Assembly: GCA_902595065.1 (NCBI GenBank)
Contig: CACJOM010000001.1
Coordinates: 704,001-768,000 of the forward strand
Origin: an uncultured SAR86 cluster bacterium
GTDB lineage: Bacteria; Pseudomonadota; Gammaproteobacteria; Magnimaribacterales; D2472
DNA: 64,000 nt
Direction: 5' to 3'
The stretch's first letter is position 1, and each line of letters starts with the position of its first letter. Positions 8,263-16,987 of the stretch are shown piece by piece. Made by a program: the position numbers and the translations under genes. Under the pieces are notes generated by a model. The model saw nothing but the letters and a program-made list of their open reading frames with translations, was not told the origin of the DNA and searched no databases.

Positions 8263-10845
8263 ATGAACTCTAGAATTTTACTTTCACTCTTCATCTTTGT
8301 TTTTGCTAATACCCTGGTCTTAGCTCAAGAAACTGAGGAAATTATTTCAGTTGCTTCATATTTAGAATCTAATGAATTTAATGCCTCGCCAGTAGATGTT
8401 ATTACAGCTGAGGAATTTAAAAATTTGAGAGTGTCTACCGTTGCCGAGCTAAGCAAATACCTCAGCATTGCTTCAGGCTCCAACTTTCAAACCAATGCGT
8501 TAGATGGTGTAGATCAAGGAATGGCAAACATCACTTTACGCGGAATGGATCATGCATCAACTCTTGTGTTGATTAATAAAAAGCGTCAGACCCATTCAGG
8601 AACACCTTCTGATGAAGGAGAAGGCTATATTGATATAAATATTATTCCTGAAATAGCGCTTTACAGAATTGAAATTCTAAAAGATGGGGCTTCTTCACTA
8701 TATGGTTCTGATGCTGTTGCGGGAGTTATCAACTTTCAAACATACCAACAATTTAATGGCATGCGGCTTGCACTTGGCAGTCAGAAAACAAGCAACTATG
8801 ACCAAAGAGATAATTCTTTAGGTGCACTATTTGGAGGAGATGTTTTTGGAGGCAGCTATGTGTTTGCATTTAGCTCTTTGAATAAATCTCCTCTTAATGC
8901 TTCAAGCATTCCTAAGTTTGCTGAATTAGGTCTTAGCGGGTTAGGGAATAGTTTTAAAGTTACTCAAGCAGATTCTGTGGCTTCTGGTTTATATGCTGGA
9001 AGCTATAACAAAAATCAAACAGTCCCTGATCCGAATTGTGTTGAAAATGGAGGCGTGCTGGCGGGACCAAGATGCAAATTTTTATATGGTGAAAGATTTA
9101 ATATTGTTAATGATGAGGATCACCTAAAAGGATATCTGCACTTTACTAGAACTAGTGAAAAGATTGATTATTCAGCCACTTTACTGATGGCAAAAATTGA
9201 TGTGAATGACAATCCGCAATCTCCATCTTACCCAGCCCTGTCATATTTATCTAAGAAAATTTTACCAGGACAAGGAGGTAGTCCATTCAATGTGCCTGTA
9301 ATTTGGTATGGCAGACCTTTGGGCTCTGCATTCCCATCACCCAATTCGCCCAAGGCCATTTCCCAATATCACTTGAGTAATAGATTAGTTTTTGATATTT
9401 CTCAAAATTTAGATTTTGAACTTTCGTTGACTGCAAGTGAACACAAGAATAAACACAATCGACCAGATACCATTGAATCAAGATTTGAGGCTGCAATTTT
9501 GGGGCAGGGTGGTCCTGATGGTAATGAGCAGTGGAATATATTTTTACCTTTAGAAAATTCTGCAACCTTGATTGATTACATAAAAGGCTCAGAGACTTCT
9601 ACGAAGATAGGAAGTCTAATATCCTTAGACGGGATTCTAAGGGGTCAAAAGAACAGCGTTAACTTTGCTTTGGGATTTCAATTTAACTCAGAGGATTTGC
9701 AAATCGATTATTCTGAGATGAGCAGTGTAGCTTTTGATGTCAATGGAAAATTAACCAAAGGGGCAGATTTATTATTTCTTGGAGGCGGGACTAATGTAAG
9801 TACCAGCAGGAACAAACAAGCTGTTTTTTTTGAGGCAAATAAAAGTTATGGCAATGCATTGGATCTCATTTTATCTGGTCGCTATGAAAGATTGGATAAT
9901 GAATCTTCATTTGATCCCAAATTTTCATTTAAATATTTAGCCTCAGAACGATTTTTATTTAGAGGCTCTTTTGGAACATCATTTACCGCACCTTCCATGG
10001 CTCAAATGTTTTCTTCTGAGGTTCGCCTTGGAAGTGTTAGAGATATAGATGATTCTCCATTTGTTCGTTTAGCGGTGTTAGGAAATCCTAATTTAAAGCC
10101 TGCAACTTCAGAAAATATTAATTTTGGATTTATATGGAATATTGCTAAAGAAGTGAATCTAATCATTGATTATTGGTCTATCAATTACAAAGATCGAATT
10201 GAAGCAGAGAGTGCTCAGGTTTTATTAAATACAAATCCTTACGCAGAAAGTGTAACCAGAAATCAATTTGGAGAGTTGATAGCAGTTAGCACCTCATATT
10301 TTAACGAGGAAAAAACTGAAATTAATGGCATAGATGCTGAGTTCAATTTTTTTAAAGTTACTAAATATGGAGACTTTAATCTTTCTCTTAAGGCAACTCA
10401 ATTGTCTAAATTTTTAACACCCGAATATCGTGACGACGAGATGAGCTCAACCATGATCAACAGAGTAGGTAAGTTCAACTATGATGCTCACACCCATTCT
10501 CTCCCTAAATTACGATTAAATACATTTTTTAGCTGGACACTCAATGATTTTATGTTGGGAATGAATACAAGGTATGTAGAGGGATACTCAAATGAACGGG
10601 AGATCCCAACTTCTGCAATTAATTTAGGTTATACAAACTATGTCAAATCATTCATAGTTCATGACTTTTCCATCAAAAGAACTATTCAATTTTCACTGGG
10701 TGAAATGGAAATCGGTTTAGGAATTATTAATGCTTTTGATAAGAAAGCACCTTTGCTATATGACGCACCTGACTTTAGCTTTGATACTAAGGTGCATGAT
10801 CCAAGAGGACGTCTCATCAACTTAACCGCAGAATTTAACCTTTAA
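8263..10845 (+). CDS. TonB-dependent receptor, substrate unknown
   Basis: An 860-residue outer-membrane receptor. It has a signal peptide ending near VLA (residue 21), a possible TonB box EIISVAS, and a plug domain (about 40-160) with NITLRGMDHASTLVLIN, IEILKDGASSLYGSDAVAGVINF. The long barrel ends DPRGRLINLTAEFNL. An extracellular loop near residues 250-270 holds two cysteines (DPNCVENG and GPRCKFLY) that could form a disulfide. It has no His clusters, so its substrate differs from that of the preceding receptor. The plug resembles the iron-siderophore and glycan receptors common in marine bacteria. It has its own -10 and stands between two terminators. Confidence 0.85.
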   Translation: MNSRILLSLFIFVFANTLVLAQETEEIISVASYLESNEFNASPVDVITAEEFKNLRVSTVAELSKYLSIASGSNFQTNALDGVDQGMANITLRGMDHASTLVLINKKRQTHSGTPSDEGEGYIDINIIPEIALYRIEILKDGASSLYGSDAVAGVINFQTYQQFNGMRLALGSQKTSNYDQRDNSLGALFGGDVFGGSYVFAFSSLNKSPLNASSIPKFAELGLSGLGNSFKVTQADSVASGLYAGSYNKNQTVPDPNCVENGGVLAGPRCKFLYGERFNIVNDEDHLKGYLHFTRTSEKIDYSATLLMAKIDVNDNPQSPSYPALSYLSKKILPGQGGSPFNVPVIWYGRPLGSAFPSPNSPKAISQYHLSNRLVFDISQNLDFELSLTASEHKNKHNRPDTIESRFEAAILGQGGPDGNEQWNIFLPLENSATLIDYIKGSETSTKIGSLISLDGILRGQKNSVNFALGFQFNSEDLQIDYSEMSSVAFDVNGKLTKGADLLFLGGGTNVSTSRNKQAVFFEANKSYGNALDLILSGRYERLDNESSFDPKFSFKYLASERFLFRGSFGTSFTAPSMAQMFSSEVRLGSVRDIDDSPFVRLAVLGNPNLKPATSENINFGFIWNIAKEVNLIIDYWSINYKDRIEAESAQVLLNTNPYAESVTRNQFGELIAVSTSYFNEEKTEINGIDAEFNFFKVTKYGDFNLSLKATQLSKFLTPEYRDDEMSSTMINRVGKFNYDAHTHSLPKLRLNTFFSWTLNDFMLGMNTRYVEGYSNEREIPTSAINLGYTNYVKSFIVHDFSIKRTIQFSLGEMEIGLGIINAFDKKAPLLYDAPDFSFDTKVHDPRGRLINLTAEFNL

Positions 10846-10853
10846 AAGAAATA

Positions 10854-10887
10854 TGAAGGGCCTAATAAAAGACCCTTCACCATTTTT
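10854..10887 (+). terminator. Probable terminator after the second receptor
   Basis: TGAAGGG (10854-10860) pairs with CCCTTCA (10873-10879) around a 12-base loop, followed by CCATTTTT. The stem is short and the T run begins four bases after it, so efficiency may be moderate. Confidence 0.55.
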
Positions 10888-10893
10888 AGGGAG

Positions 10894-10962
10894 GTACGCT
10901 AAGCATTGGTATGAATATGTATTCAACTTCTATTGGGGGGAAAGAATGAATACTTAGCGTAC
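10894..10962. repeat. Long-range inverted repeat with structured interior
   Basis: GTACGCTAAG (10894-10903) and CTTAGCGTAC (10953-10962) are perfect 10-base complements enclosing 49 bases. The interior has a smaller dyad GAATA-TG-TATTC (10913-10924) and a run of six G near 10935-10940. No ORF covers it. It could be an RNA structure or a short mobile-repeat remnant. No function can be assigned. Confidence 0.6.
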
Positions 10963-11053
10963 ATATATTTATATGCAATTCTTGTGCCAAAATGCTGACC
11001 AGAATTCTTTTTCTTGATATCGTTTGTACTGTAACGTTTTTAAAGAGGTCCGT

Positions 11054-11416
11054 ATGAGTAAATCTTTGGCGAAGATCTTAATGTATATTACTGGTACTTA
11101 TGCTTTGCTTGGCTATGGACTACTTTTGTTATGGTTTATAGCAATTATGCTGAACTTAGTACTGGGTGAAATATCTTTATTCCCTTCAACGCTTCAAAAT
11201 ACTATCACTCTAATTGAATCATTGGTAGTGAATGGTTTCATAGGCTTAATTACTGCGTTAATTTTAGTTGGGCAATTCTTTTTTGCTTATCATCTTCACA
11301 ATGTATTTAATAGGCTTAGCAAGATAGATGGACCATATTCAATACAAGAACATGAGGAATATGTTACTAACCTTATCTTGGCAGTACTTCTAATTATTTA
11401 TTTATTTTTTATATGA
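11054..11416 (+). CDS. Small integral membrane protein, unknown function
   Basis: A 120-residue protein with three or four predicted membrane segments: YALLGYGLLLLWFIAIML (about 16-40), an IGLITALILVGQFFFAYHL stretch (about 63-85), and a C-terminal LILAVLLIIYLFFI. A charged loop (NRLSKIDGPYSIQEHEE) lies before the last. I chose the ATG at 11054, because GAGG stands five bases before it. An ATG ten codons upstream in frame lacks a ribosome-binding site. No family is recognised. It lies alone between a structured spacer and a tRNA remnant. Confidence 0.6.
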   Translation: MSKSLAKILMYITGTYALLGYGLLLLWFIAIMLNLVLGEISLFPSTLQNTITLIESLVVNGFIGLITALILVGQFFFAYHLHNVFNRLSKIDGPYSIQEHEEYVTNLILAVLLIIYLFFI

Positions 11417-11426
11417 ATTAAAAGAT

Positions 11427-11500
11427 GATGCCGGCACAAAGAGTTGAACTCGGGACCTGATGAATACAAATCAACGGCTGACCAGCTTAGCTATACAAAC
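11427..11500 (-). pseudogene. Decayed tRNA-Thr(TGT) copy
   Basis: This stretch matches the intact tRNA-Thr at 11670-11745 along nearly its whole length, in the same orientation. Shared parts include the 3' acceptor strand GCCGGC, the TTCAACTC T-loop region, and the anticodon TGT with the same unusual CATC half-stem. The 5' acceptor strand no longer pairs (GTTTGTA against TGCCGGC), the T-stem and D-loop are damaged, and the CCA end has changed. It looks like a tandem duplicate that has lost function. Confidence 0.8.
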
Positions 11501-11543
11501 TCACCTAAAATTTTTCTAAACTAATCTCTGATATTATTGTTCA

Positions 11544-11657
11544 ATGGGAAATAATGATAACGATAATGAGATTGAAAAAGAATTCAAAAGAGCAAGATAT
11601 ATCTACCTCTCTATTTATTTTGGATTGATTTTTATTTTATTAATAGTATTTTTTTAA
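11544..11657 (+). CDS. Possible 37-residue single-pass membrane peptide
   Basis: This ORF begins MGNNDNDNEIEKEFKRAR and continues into a clean hydrophobic segment of about 19 residues (IYLSIYFGLIFILLIVFF) that ends at the stop. The acidic head plus C-terminal membrane helix is the design of many bacterial small membrane proteins. There is no Shine-Dalgarno sequence. TATTAT at 11532-11537 would place transcription start at the ATG, so expression could be leaderless. It lies between the decayed and intact tRNA-Thr copies. Coding status is uncertain. Confidence 0.4.
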   Translation: MGNNDNDNEIEKEFKRARYIYLSIYFGLIFILLIVFF

Positions 11658-11669
11658 TTGCAAAAAAAA

Positions 11670-11745
<76 letters not shown>

Positions 11746-11866
11746 AAACAAAGATCGGAATTTTACATTAATAAATTCAATGTTGGAAGTTGATCTATGA
11801 AGCCAGAATAATTTTTAAAAAATGTGTATAGTTAATACATTATTTGAAAACAAACCCAAAAAAATT

Positions 11867-12598
11867 ATGAAAAAACTATTTTTACTTTCTTCTTTGATTT
11901 TTAGCTTTGATATGAGTGCAAATAACTTGCCAGAAAATTTTTCTATGTATCAAACTAATTTTCTATTTAATTGCCCCGAACCAGAAAAATGTTTTGCAGC
12001 ATTTGATCAATACATGTCCTCCCCAGAAGTGGCTGCAGAAAAATTTGAGGTAGACTTTTTTGCTATCAATCAAAATGGATGGGACGATTCTACGCATGGC
12101 ATTAGTTGGTATTTTCTAGATGAGGATCAATATGTAAAATCTGGTCAAATATATACAACCTCTGAAGCTGGAAGAGAGTTTAGAAAAGTCATGAATGATA
12201 TAGGTGCTGAGATTATTTCAGATACATTAACCGTTCACACGGTTGGAGTAGTTCTATCAGAGGGCGCATCATCAAATGTTGTCACACTTCGTTGGAGTCA
12301 TGAAGTTTCAAACCCTGAAAAATTCCTTCCTCTTTGGACTAAGTTTGCTAAGAGCATTGAAAAGTATGATTGGTCTGCAAATGCGTATGGTCTTCAGTCT
12401 CATTATCTTGGCAATAATGGTAACGGAATCACTCATGAAATATGGGCTGGCTTTAGTTCACCTCAAGAGGCTTTAAAGTTTCTTAGTGGTATGTATGGTT
12501 CAGATGAGTTTGCTAAGTTTTCACCTCAAGCAAGCAAATATTCCAGATTTAAGAGGTCTTACATGGAAGTTAGCATGAAGCAATATAACCCAGATTAA
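11867..12598 (+). CDS. Secreted protein with two similar domains, unknown function
   Basis: From the ATG at 11867 the product has a signal peptide (MKKLFLLSSLIFSFDMSA) and a mature part of about 225 residues. An in-frame ATG 15 codons earlier would spoil the signal peptide, so I prefer the later start. The mature part seems to contain two halves of similar layout. The first runs from NCPEPEKCFAAFDQYM to REFRKVM, the second from VSNPEKFLPLWTKFA to SDEFAKFS. This pattern resembles tandem ferredoxin-like alpha/beta-barrel domains, but the family is not recognised. Two cysteines, FNCPEPEKCF, could form a disulfide. Confidence 0.6.
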   Translation: MKKLFLLSSLIFSFDMSANNLPENFSMYQTNFLFNCPEPEKCFAAFDQYMSSPEVAAEKFEVDFFAINQNGWDDSTHGISWYFLDEDQYVKSGQIYTTSEAGREFRKVMNDIGAEIISDTLTVHTVGVVLSEGASSNVVTLRWSHEVSNPEKFLPLWTKFAKSIEKYDWSANAYGLQSHYLGNNGNGITHEIWAGFSSPQEALKFLSGMYGSDEFAKFSPQASKYSRFKRSYMEVSMKQYNPD

Positions 12599-12614
12599 AT
12601 ACTAAGAACAATTT

Positions 12615-12642
12615 AAATGGCCTCTAAAGAGGCCATTTTTTT
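12615..12642. terminator. Terminator between the convergent secreted-protein gene and msrA
   Basis: AAATGGCCTC and GAGGCCATTT form a perfect 10-bp stem (12615-12624 with 12629-12638) around a TAAA loop, followed by TTTT. It serves the plus-strand gene ending at 12598. The A run on its left means it could also end msrA transcription from the other side. Confidence 0.93.
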
Positions 12643-13195
12643 ATATCCTAAATTCGCAGCCTGTTCCACCTATCCCACAATAACCATTTGGGTTTTTGTC
12701 CAAGTATTGTTGGTGATATTCTTCTGCCAAATAATATTTTTGGTTAATTTTTAACTCAGTAGTAATTGAACCTAGGCTAGATGCTGAAAGGGCGCTTTGA
12801 TACTTCTCTAAACTGGCTTTGACCAAAGCCAATTCTTCCTCATTATTACAATAACAAACAGATCGATATTGAGTTCCAATGTCATTACCTTGTCTCATTC
12901 CTTGAGTCGGATCATGGCATTCCCAGAACACTTTAAGTAAATCCAGTAAAGAAATTTTAGCAGGATCATAGTCAATTCTTACAACTTCTGCATGGCCAGT
13001 AATTCCTGCACAAACTAGCTCATAAGTTGGGCTTTCATGATCGCCACCTGAATATCCAACTGATGTCATCACGACGCCTGACAATGACCAAAACTTTCTT
13101 TCCACCCCCCAAAAGCATCCAGCTCCAAATATTATTGAGTTGATTTCAGTTGATTGGTTATGAGCGATCTCTGTATTAAAAATTGTATGAAGCAT
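12641..13195 (-). CDS. msrA: Peptide-methionine (S)-S-oxide reductase
   Basis: This enzyme repairs oxidised methionine in proteins. The catalytic Cys27 lies in the GAGCFWG signature. Resolving cysteines 173 and 180 lie in [11 protein letters not shown] at the C-terminus, so the thioredoxin-linked recycling pathway should work. The core motifs [14 protein letters not shown] and [19 protein letters not shown] are intact. The 184 residues give a slightly short version, lacking the N-terminal extension of E. coli MsrA. It follows birA by four bases on the same strand. Confidence 0.96.
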   Translation of the reverse strand: MLHTIFNTEIAHNQSTEINSIIFGAGCFWGVERKFWSLSGVVMTSVGYSGGDHESPTYELVCAGITGHAEVVRIDYDPAKISLLDLLKVFWECHDPTQGMRQGNDIGTQYRSVCYCNNEEELALVKASLEKYQSALSASSLGSITTELKINQKYYLAEEYHQQYLDKNPNGYCGIGGTGCEFRI

Positions 13196-13199
13196 TAAT

Positions 13200-13946
13200 T
13201 TAATATATCCCTTTTATTGAACATTCCCCTGAACTAATTACCTTAAGCTCGTTTCTAGTTTGTAGCAGCATTTTACCCTCTTCATTAATTCCATTGAATA
13301 TTCCAATCTCAATATTTTTTTGATTATTCGAGACTGCTTCTAATTCAATACCCATGTGCATGCATCTTTTTTCCCATTCATCTCTCCAATCCATGTAACC
13401 ATTTTCTGAGTAGTGAATAATGCTTTGCAAAATGCTATTAATTAATTTTTCTCGAGGAAGGATATCTGCTAGTTCACCAATTTCTCCCCACCACGATTCT
13501 TTTTTAGGCAATAAATAGTTAATTCCGATTCCAACTATGAATTCGACCGCATCTCCATTGACCTCAGATTCAATTAAAATCCCACATATTTTCTTTTTAT
13601 TTATCAATAGATCATTTGGCCATTTAAGACCTGCATTAATTTTTTGACCTGAGATCTTATCCATAGCCTCAGAAATTAAAAGCCCAATAACGAGGCTAAG
13701 CGGAGCAGGATTGCTATCTATAAATTTTATGGTCATATAGATATTGCCTGCACTTGGGCTATACCATTTTTTTCCTTGCCTTCCTCTGCCAGCAGTTTGC
13801 TGCTCAGATATCACAACAACATAATCTTTATTTAATGGTTTTTCCTTTGCAAAGTTGTTTGTTGAATCAACTGTATCAAGCAGATAAAAGTCTATATTTT
13901 CTAGATTTAACCCTTTAAAAACTCCTTTTTGTGTTAATTTGTGCAA
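13200..13946 (-). CDS. birA: Biotin-[acetyl-CoA carboxylase] ligase without DNA-binding domain
   Basis: It attaches biotin to the carrier subunit of acetyl-CoA carboxylase. The biotinyl-AMP loop GRGRQG is at residues 53-58 and is followed by [15 protein letters not shown]. The catalytic region [20 protein letters not shown] lies near 103-122. The 248 residues match the catalytic and C-terminal domains only. The helix-turn-helix that lets E. coli BirA repress the biotin operon is absent, so this is probably a one-function enzyme. It is cotranscribed with msrA. Confidence 0.93.
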   Translation of the reverse strand: MHKLTQKGVFKGLNLENIDFYLLDTVDSTNNFAKEKPLNKDYVVVISEQQTAGRGRQGKKWYSPSAGNIYMTIKFIDSNPAPLSLVIGLLISEAMDKISGQKINAGLKWPNDLLINKKKICGILIESEVNGDAVEFIVGIGINYLLPKKESWWGEIGELADILPREKLINSILQSIIHYSENGYMDWRDEWEKRCMHMGIELEAVSNNQKNIEIGIFNGINEEGKMLLQTRNELKVISSGECSIKGIY

Positions 13947-13962
13947 GTTATGAATAATCTAG

Positions 13963-13991
13963 TTGACTTCAGCTCATTCTAGAACAAAAAT
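13963..13991 (+). promoter_or_regulatory. Promoter of tRNA-Tyr
   Basis: TTGACT (13963-13968) and AAAAAT (13986-13991) are 17 bases apart, followed by an AGCACCC discriminator and the tRNA gene at 14006. The strong -35, weak -10 and GC-rich discriminator fit a stable-RNA promoter. Confidence 0.55.
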
Positions 13992-14005
13992 AGCACCCTT
14001 GAAAT

Positions 14006-14090
14006 GGAGGAGTGGCCGAGTGGTTAAAGGCGGCAGACTGTAAATCTGTTCTCTACGAGTACGTTGGTTCGAATCCAGCCTCCTCCACCA
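14006..14090 (+). tRNA. tRNA-Tyr, anticodon GTA
   Basis: A class II tRNA. The acceptor GGAGGAG pairs with CTCCTCC, the anticodon loop CTGTAAA carries GTA, the long variable arm runs near 14050-14062, the T-loop is TTCGAAT, and CCA is encoded. It opens the tRNA-Tyr, tRNA-Thr, tuf cluster seen in gammaproteobacteria. Confidence 0.97.
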
Positions 14091-14121
14091 TTTTTTAAAA
14101 GAATATTTACACTAAAAAAGG

Positions 14122-14150
14122 TTGAGTTTATCGATTTTTAGGGGGATAAT
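14122..14150 (+). promoter_or_regulatory. Promoter of tRNA-Thr(GGT)-tuf
   Basis: TTGAGT (14122-14127) and GATAAT (14145-14150) are exactly 17 bases apart and are followed by ACGCCACC. The GC-rich discriminator resembles those of the rpsL, rpsJ and rplU promoters in this window and is typical of stringently controlled promoters. Confidence 0.65.
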
Positions 14151-14182
14151 ACGCCACCTTAAATTTGGATACTGTAATTCGG

Positions 14183-14257
14183 GCTCATATAGCTCAGCGG
14201 TAGAGCACTTGCTTGGTAAGTAAGAGGTCACCGGTTCAAGTCCGGTTATGAGCTCCA
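14183..14257 (+). tRNA. tRNA-Thr, anticodon GGT
   Basis: The acceptor GCTCATA pairs with TATGAGC, the D-arm is AGCTCAGCGGTAGAGC, the anticodon loop TTGGTAA reads GGT, the T-loop is TTCAAGT, and CCA is encoded. It lies 48 bases before tuf, like thrT before tufB in E. coli. The tRNA-Gly gene that E. coli has between tRNA-Tyr and this one is absent here. Confidence 0.97.
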
Positions 14258-14305
14258 TTTTATAGGTAGATTTTAGAGTTAATTTCATAAACAGAGAGGC
14301 AAGAA

Positions 14306-15496
14306 ATGGCTAGAGAAAAATACGAAAGAACGTTACCCCATGTAAACGTGGGAACAATTGGGCATGTTGACCATGGTAAAACTACACTTACTGCTGCACT
14401 TACAAAAGTATGTGCTGAAGTTTACGGTGGTGAAGCTGTTGCATTTGACGGTATTGATAACGCTCCTGAAGAAAGAGAGCGTGGTATTACTATTGCAACA
14501 TCACACGTTGAGTATGTTTCAACAACAAGACATTATGCTCACGTAGATTGTCCTGGACATGCTGATTACGTAAAAAATATGATCACAGGTGCTGCTCAGA
14601 TGGATGGAGCAATCCTTGTAGTTAGTGCTGCAGATGGTCCTATGCCTCAAACTAGAGAACACATCTTGTTAGCGCGTCAGGTTGGCGTACCAAAGATTGT
14701 TGTTTTCTTAAACAAAGCTGATCAAGTAGATGATGCTGAGTTACAAGAACTTGTAGAAATGGAAATTAGGGAGCTACTCGATGAGTATGATTTCCCAGGT
14801 GATGACACACCTATTATTACTGGTAGCGCATTAAAAGCTTTAGAGGGAGATACTTCTGAGATTGGCGTAGACGCAGTAACTAAACTTGTTGAAGCTTTGG
14901 ATACATTTGTTCCAGAGCCAGAAAGAGAAGTTGATAAGCCTTTCTTAATGCCTGTTGAAGATGTATTTACAATTTCAGGAAGAGGAACTGTTGTAACAGG
15001 AAGAATCGAACAAGGAATTGTTAAAACTGGCGATCCACTAGAAATTGTTGGTATTTCAGATACCACAACAACAACATGTACTGGTGTTGAAATGTTTAGA
15101 AAATCACTTGACGAAGGACGAGCTGGTGAAAACTGTGGAGTTTTATTGAGAGGTATCGAAAGAGATGCAGTTGAGAGAGGACAGGTTTTAAGTGCTCCTG
15201 GTTCTATTAATCCTCATACAGAATTCGAAGCTGAAATATATGTATTAAGTAAAGAAGAGGGCGGAAGACATACTCCTTTCTTCAGTAATTACAGACCACA
15301 ATTCTATTTTAGAACAACCGATGTTACTGGTGCTTGTGTGTTGCCTGAAGGTGTTGAAATGGTAATGCCAGGAGATAATATCAAGATGACAGTTACACTT
15401 ATTGCTCCAATTGCCATGGATGAAGGTTTAAAATTTGCAATTAGAGAAGGTGGAAGAACCGTTGGAGCTGGCGTAGTCTCAAAGATTATTAAGTAA
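14306..15496 (+). CDS. tuf: Elongation factor Tu
   Basis: This GTPase delivers aminoacyl-tRNA to the ribosome. The G motifs are intact: GHVDHGKT (G1), [12 protein letters not shown] (G2), DCPGHADY (G3) and NKAD (G4, in place of the common NKCD). The length of 396 matches the family. AGAGG stands seven bases before the ATG. It occupies the tufB position after tRNA-Thr. No second copy follows fusA, so this is the only tuf in the window. Confidence 0.98.
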   Translation: MAREKYERTLPHVNVGTIGHVDHGKTTLTAALTKVCAEVYGGEAVAFDGIDNAPEERERGITIATSHVEYVSTTRHYAHVDCPGHADYVKNMITGAAQMDGAILVVSAADGPMPQTREHILLARQVGVPKIVVFLNKADQVDDAELQELVEMEIRELLDEYDFPGDDTPIITGSALKALEGDTSEIGVDAVTKLVEALDTFVPEPEREVDKPFLMPVEDVFTISGRGTVVTGRIEQGIVKTGDPLEIVGISDTTTTTCTGVEMFRKSLDEGRAGENCGVLLRGIERDAVERGQVLSAPGSINPHTEFEAEIYVLSKEEGGRHTPFFSNYRPQFYFRTTDVTGACVLPEGVEMVMPGDNIKMTVTLIAPIAMDEGLKFAIREGGRTVGAGVVSKIIK

Positions 15497-15515
15497 TTTA
15501 ACTAACTTACAACTT

Positions 15516-15541
15516 TGCCGAGTTTAAAGCTCGGCATTTTT
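15516..15541 (+). terminator. Terminator after tuf
   Basis: TGCCGAG (15516-15522) pairs with CTCGGCA (15530-15536) around a seven-base loop and runs into TTTTT. It separates tuf from tRNA-Trp and secE. Those genes therefore need read-through or their own promoter, and I see no convincing one in the 24 bases left. Confidence 0.9.
15516..15541 (-). other. Symmetry note: tuf terminator stem seen from the minus strand
   Basis: The same stem read from the other strand has no T run, so it serves tuf only. It marks the boundary between the tuf unit and the tRNA-Trp, secE and nusG unit. Confidence 0.3.
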
Positions 15542-15565
15542 GTCTCTATTTATAGGAGAACATTT

Positions 15566-15641
15566 AGGCCAGTAGCTCAACTGGTAGAGCGACGGTCTCC
15601 AAAACCGTAGGTTGGGGGTTCAAGTCCCTCCTGGCCTGCCA
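15566..15641 (+). tRNA. tRNA-Trp, anticodon CCA
   Basis: The acceptor AGGCCAG pairs with CTGGCCT, the anticodon loop CTCCAAA reads CCA, the T-loop is TTCAAGT, and the CCA end is encoded. As in E. coli it lies between tuf and secE. Confidence 0.97.
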
Positions 15642-15664
15642 AGGAGCTGGTTTAAAAAAAAAAT

Positions 15665-16027
15665 ATGGCAAAGGGTAAAGCATCAAACATTGCCGATAAG
15701 ATCAAATGGCTTCTGTCCATAAGCATCTTTTCTGCCGCTATTGTTGGTAATGGCTATTACACAGAAGTTGCTTTTCTTTACAGAGTTTTGGCCGTTGTTG
15801 CTCTTTTTATTCTTGCAACCATCATTCTCGCAACTACAGTTTTTGGTAAAGGCGCTGTTTCACTCATGAGGGAGTCAAGAACTGAAATGAGAAGAGTTGT
15901 GTGGCCTACCAGGATGGAGACAACTCAAACCTTTATGGTAGTTTTTGGTTCCATAATCGTTCTGTGCTTATTTTTTTGGGCGCTTGAATCTCTTTTAAGT
16001 TGGTTAACAAAATTAATTTTAGGATAG
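15665..16027 (+). CDS. secE: Preprotein translocase subunit SecE
   Basis: SecE clamps the SecY channel in the inner membrane. The 120-residue product has the three membrane helices of the long gammaproteobacterial form (about residues 14-30, 40-60 and 92-116). The conserved amphipathic stretch SRTEMRRVVWPTRMETTQ precedes the last helix. It starts 23 bases after tRNA-Trp and lies 7 bases before nusG. The nearest AGGAG overlaps the tRNA 3' end and is too distant to be a good ribosome-binding site. Confidence 0.95.
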   Translation: MAKGKASNIADKIKWLLSISIFSAAIVGNGYYTEVAFLYRVLAVVALFILATIILATTVFGKGAVSLMRESRTEMRRVVWPTRMETTQTFMVVFGSIIVLCLFFWALESLLSWLTKLILG

Positions 16028-16034
16028 TTATAAA

Positions 16035-16562
16035 GTGAATTGGTACGTAATCATGGCATATTCAGGGTACGAGCTTAAGGTTAAAGCTGCACTCGAAGAG
16101 CGAATTGAGCTTGCTGGCCTAAAAGATCAATTTGGTGAAATTCTTGTCCCAACCGAATCTGTTGTTGAGTTAAAAAGCGGTGCCAAGAAAAAAACAGAGC
16201 GTAAATTTTTCCCCGGCTACATTCTAATTGAGATGGAGATGAATGATGATACTTGGCAGCTTGTAAAGCATACTCCAAGAGTAAGTTCCTTTGTTGGCGG
16301 TAAAAAAGATAAGCCTTCTCCTATTTCAAAAAGTGATGTTGACAATATCCTTAATAGAATTGAAGTTGGAGAAGAGGCACCAAGACCGAAAACTTTATTT
16401 GAACCAGGTGAAGTGATTAGAGTGTGTGACGGGCCTTTTAATGACTTTAATGGGATTGTCGAAGAAGTTGACTATGAACGAAGCAGTGTAAAAGTTTCAG
16501 TTCAAATTCTTGGAAGATCGACTCCTGTTCAATTAGATTTTATACAAATAGAGAAAACATAA
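16035..16562 (+). CDS. nusG: Transcription termination/antitermination factor NusG
   Basis: NusG binds RNA polymerase, suppresses pausing and links it to Rho or the ribosome. The GTG start gives [16 protein letters not shown], the family N-terminus. The NGN domain is followed by the KOW domain near residues 122-150 ([19 protein letters not shown]). The length of 175 is normal. Its TAA overlaps the rplK ATG by one base. Confidence 0.97.
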   Translation: MNWYVIMAYSGYELKVKAALEERIELAGLKDQFGEILVPTESVVELKSGAKKKTERKFFPGYILIEMEMNDDTWQLVKHTPRVSSFVGGKKDKPSPISKSDVDNILNRIEVGEEAPRPKTLFEPGEVIRVCDGPFNDFNGIVEEVDYERSSVKVSVQILGRSTPVQLDFIQIEKT

Positions 16563-16987
16563 TGGCAAAGAAGGTAGCAACTATATTAAAACTTCAAATA
16601 CCTGCTGGAGCAGCTAATCCAAGTCCGCCAGTTGGCCCAGCTCTTGGTCAAGCAGCAGTTAACATTATGGACTTTTGTAATGCATTTAATGCTGAGACAC
16701 AAAGCATGGAGAAGGGATTGCCACTCCCTGTAGTTATAACTGTATATGAGGATAAATCTTTTACCTTTCAGGTCAAGTCAGCACCAGCATCAGTTCTCAT
16801 CAAGAAGGCTGCGGGAATAAGCAAAGGAAGTGGTGAGCCGAACAGAGAAAAAGTTGGCTCGATCACTAGAGCTCAATTGGAAGAGATAGTTACTGCAAAA
16901 CAAAAAGATTTAAATGCAAATGATATGGATCAAGCAGTCAAGATTATTGCAGGCACCGCAAGAAGCATGGGAGTAGAAGTTAAATAA
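16562..16987 (+). CDS. rplK: 50S ribosomal protein L11
   Basis: L11 binds the GTPase-associated region of 23S rRNA and shapes factor binding and the RelA response. The 141 residues (E. coli 142) include the proline-rich signature [18 protein letters not shown] and a C-terminal domain ending [11 protein letters not shown]. Its stop and the rplA ATG share a base, which indicates coupling. Confidence 0.98.
   Translation: MAKKVATILKLQIPAGAANPSPPVGPALGQAAVNIMDFCNAFNAETQSMEKGLPLPVVITVYEDKSFTFQVKSAPASVLIKKAAGISKGSGEPNREKVGSITRAQLEEIVTAKQKDLNANDMDQAVKIIAGTARSMGVEVK

Noticed and set aside
11024..11053. Upstream ATG of the small membrane protein
   Set aside because: It has no ribosome-binding site, while the ATG at 11054 has GAGG at proper spacing.
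14722..15066. 114-codon open frame antisense to tuf
   Set aside because: Its Ser/Thr/Pro-rich low-complexity composition is what results from reading tuf codons backwards.
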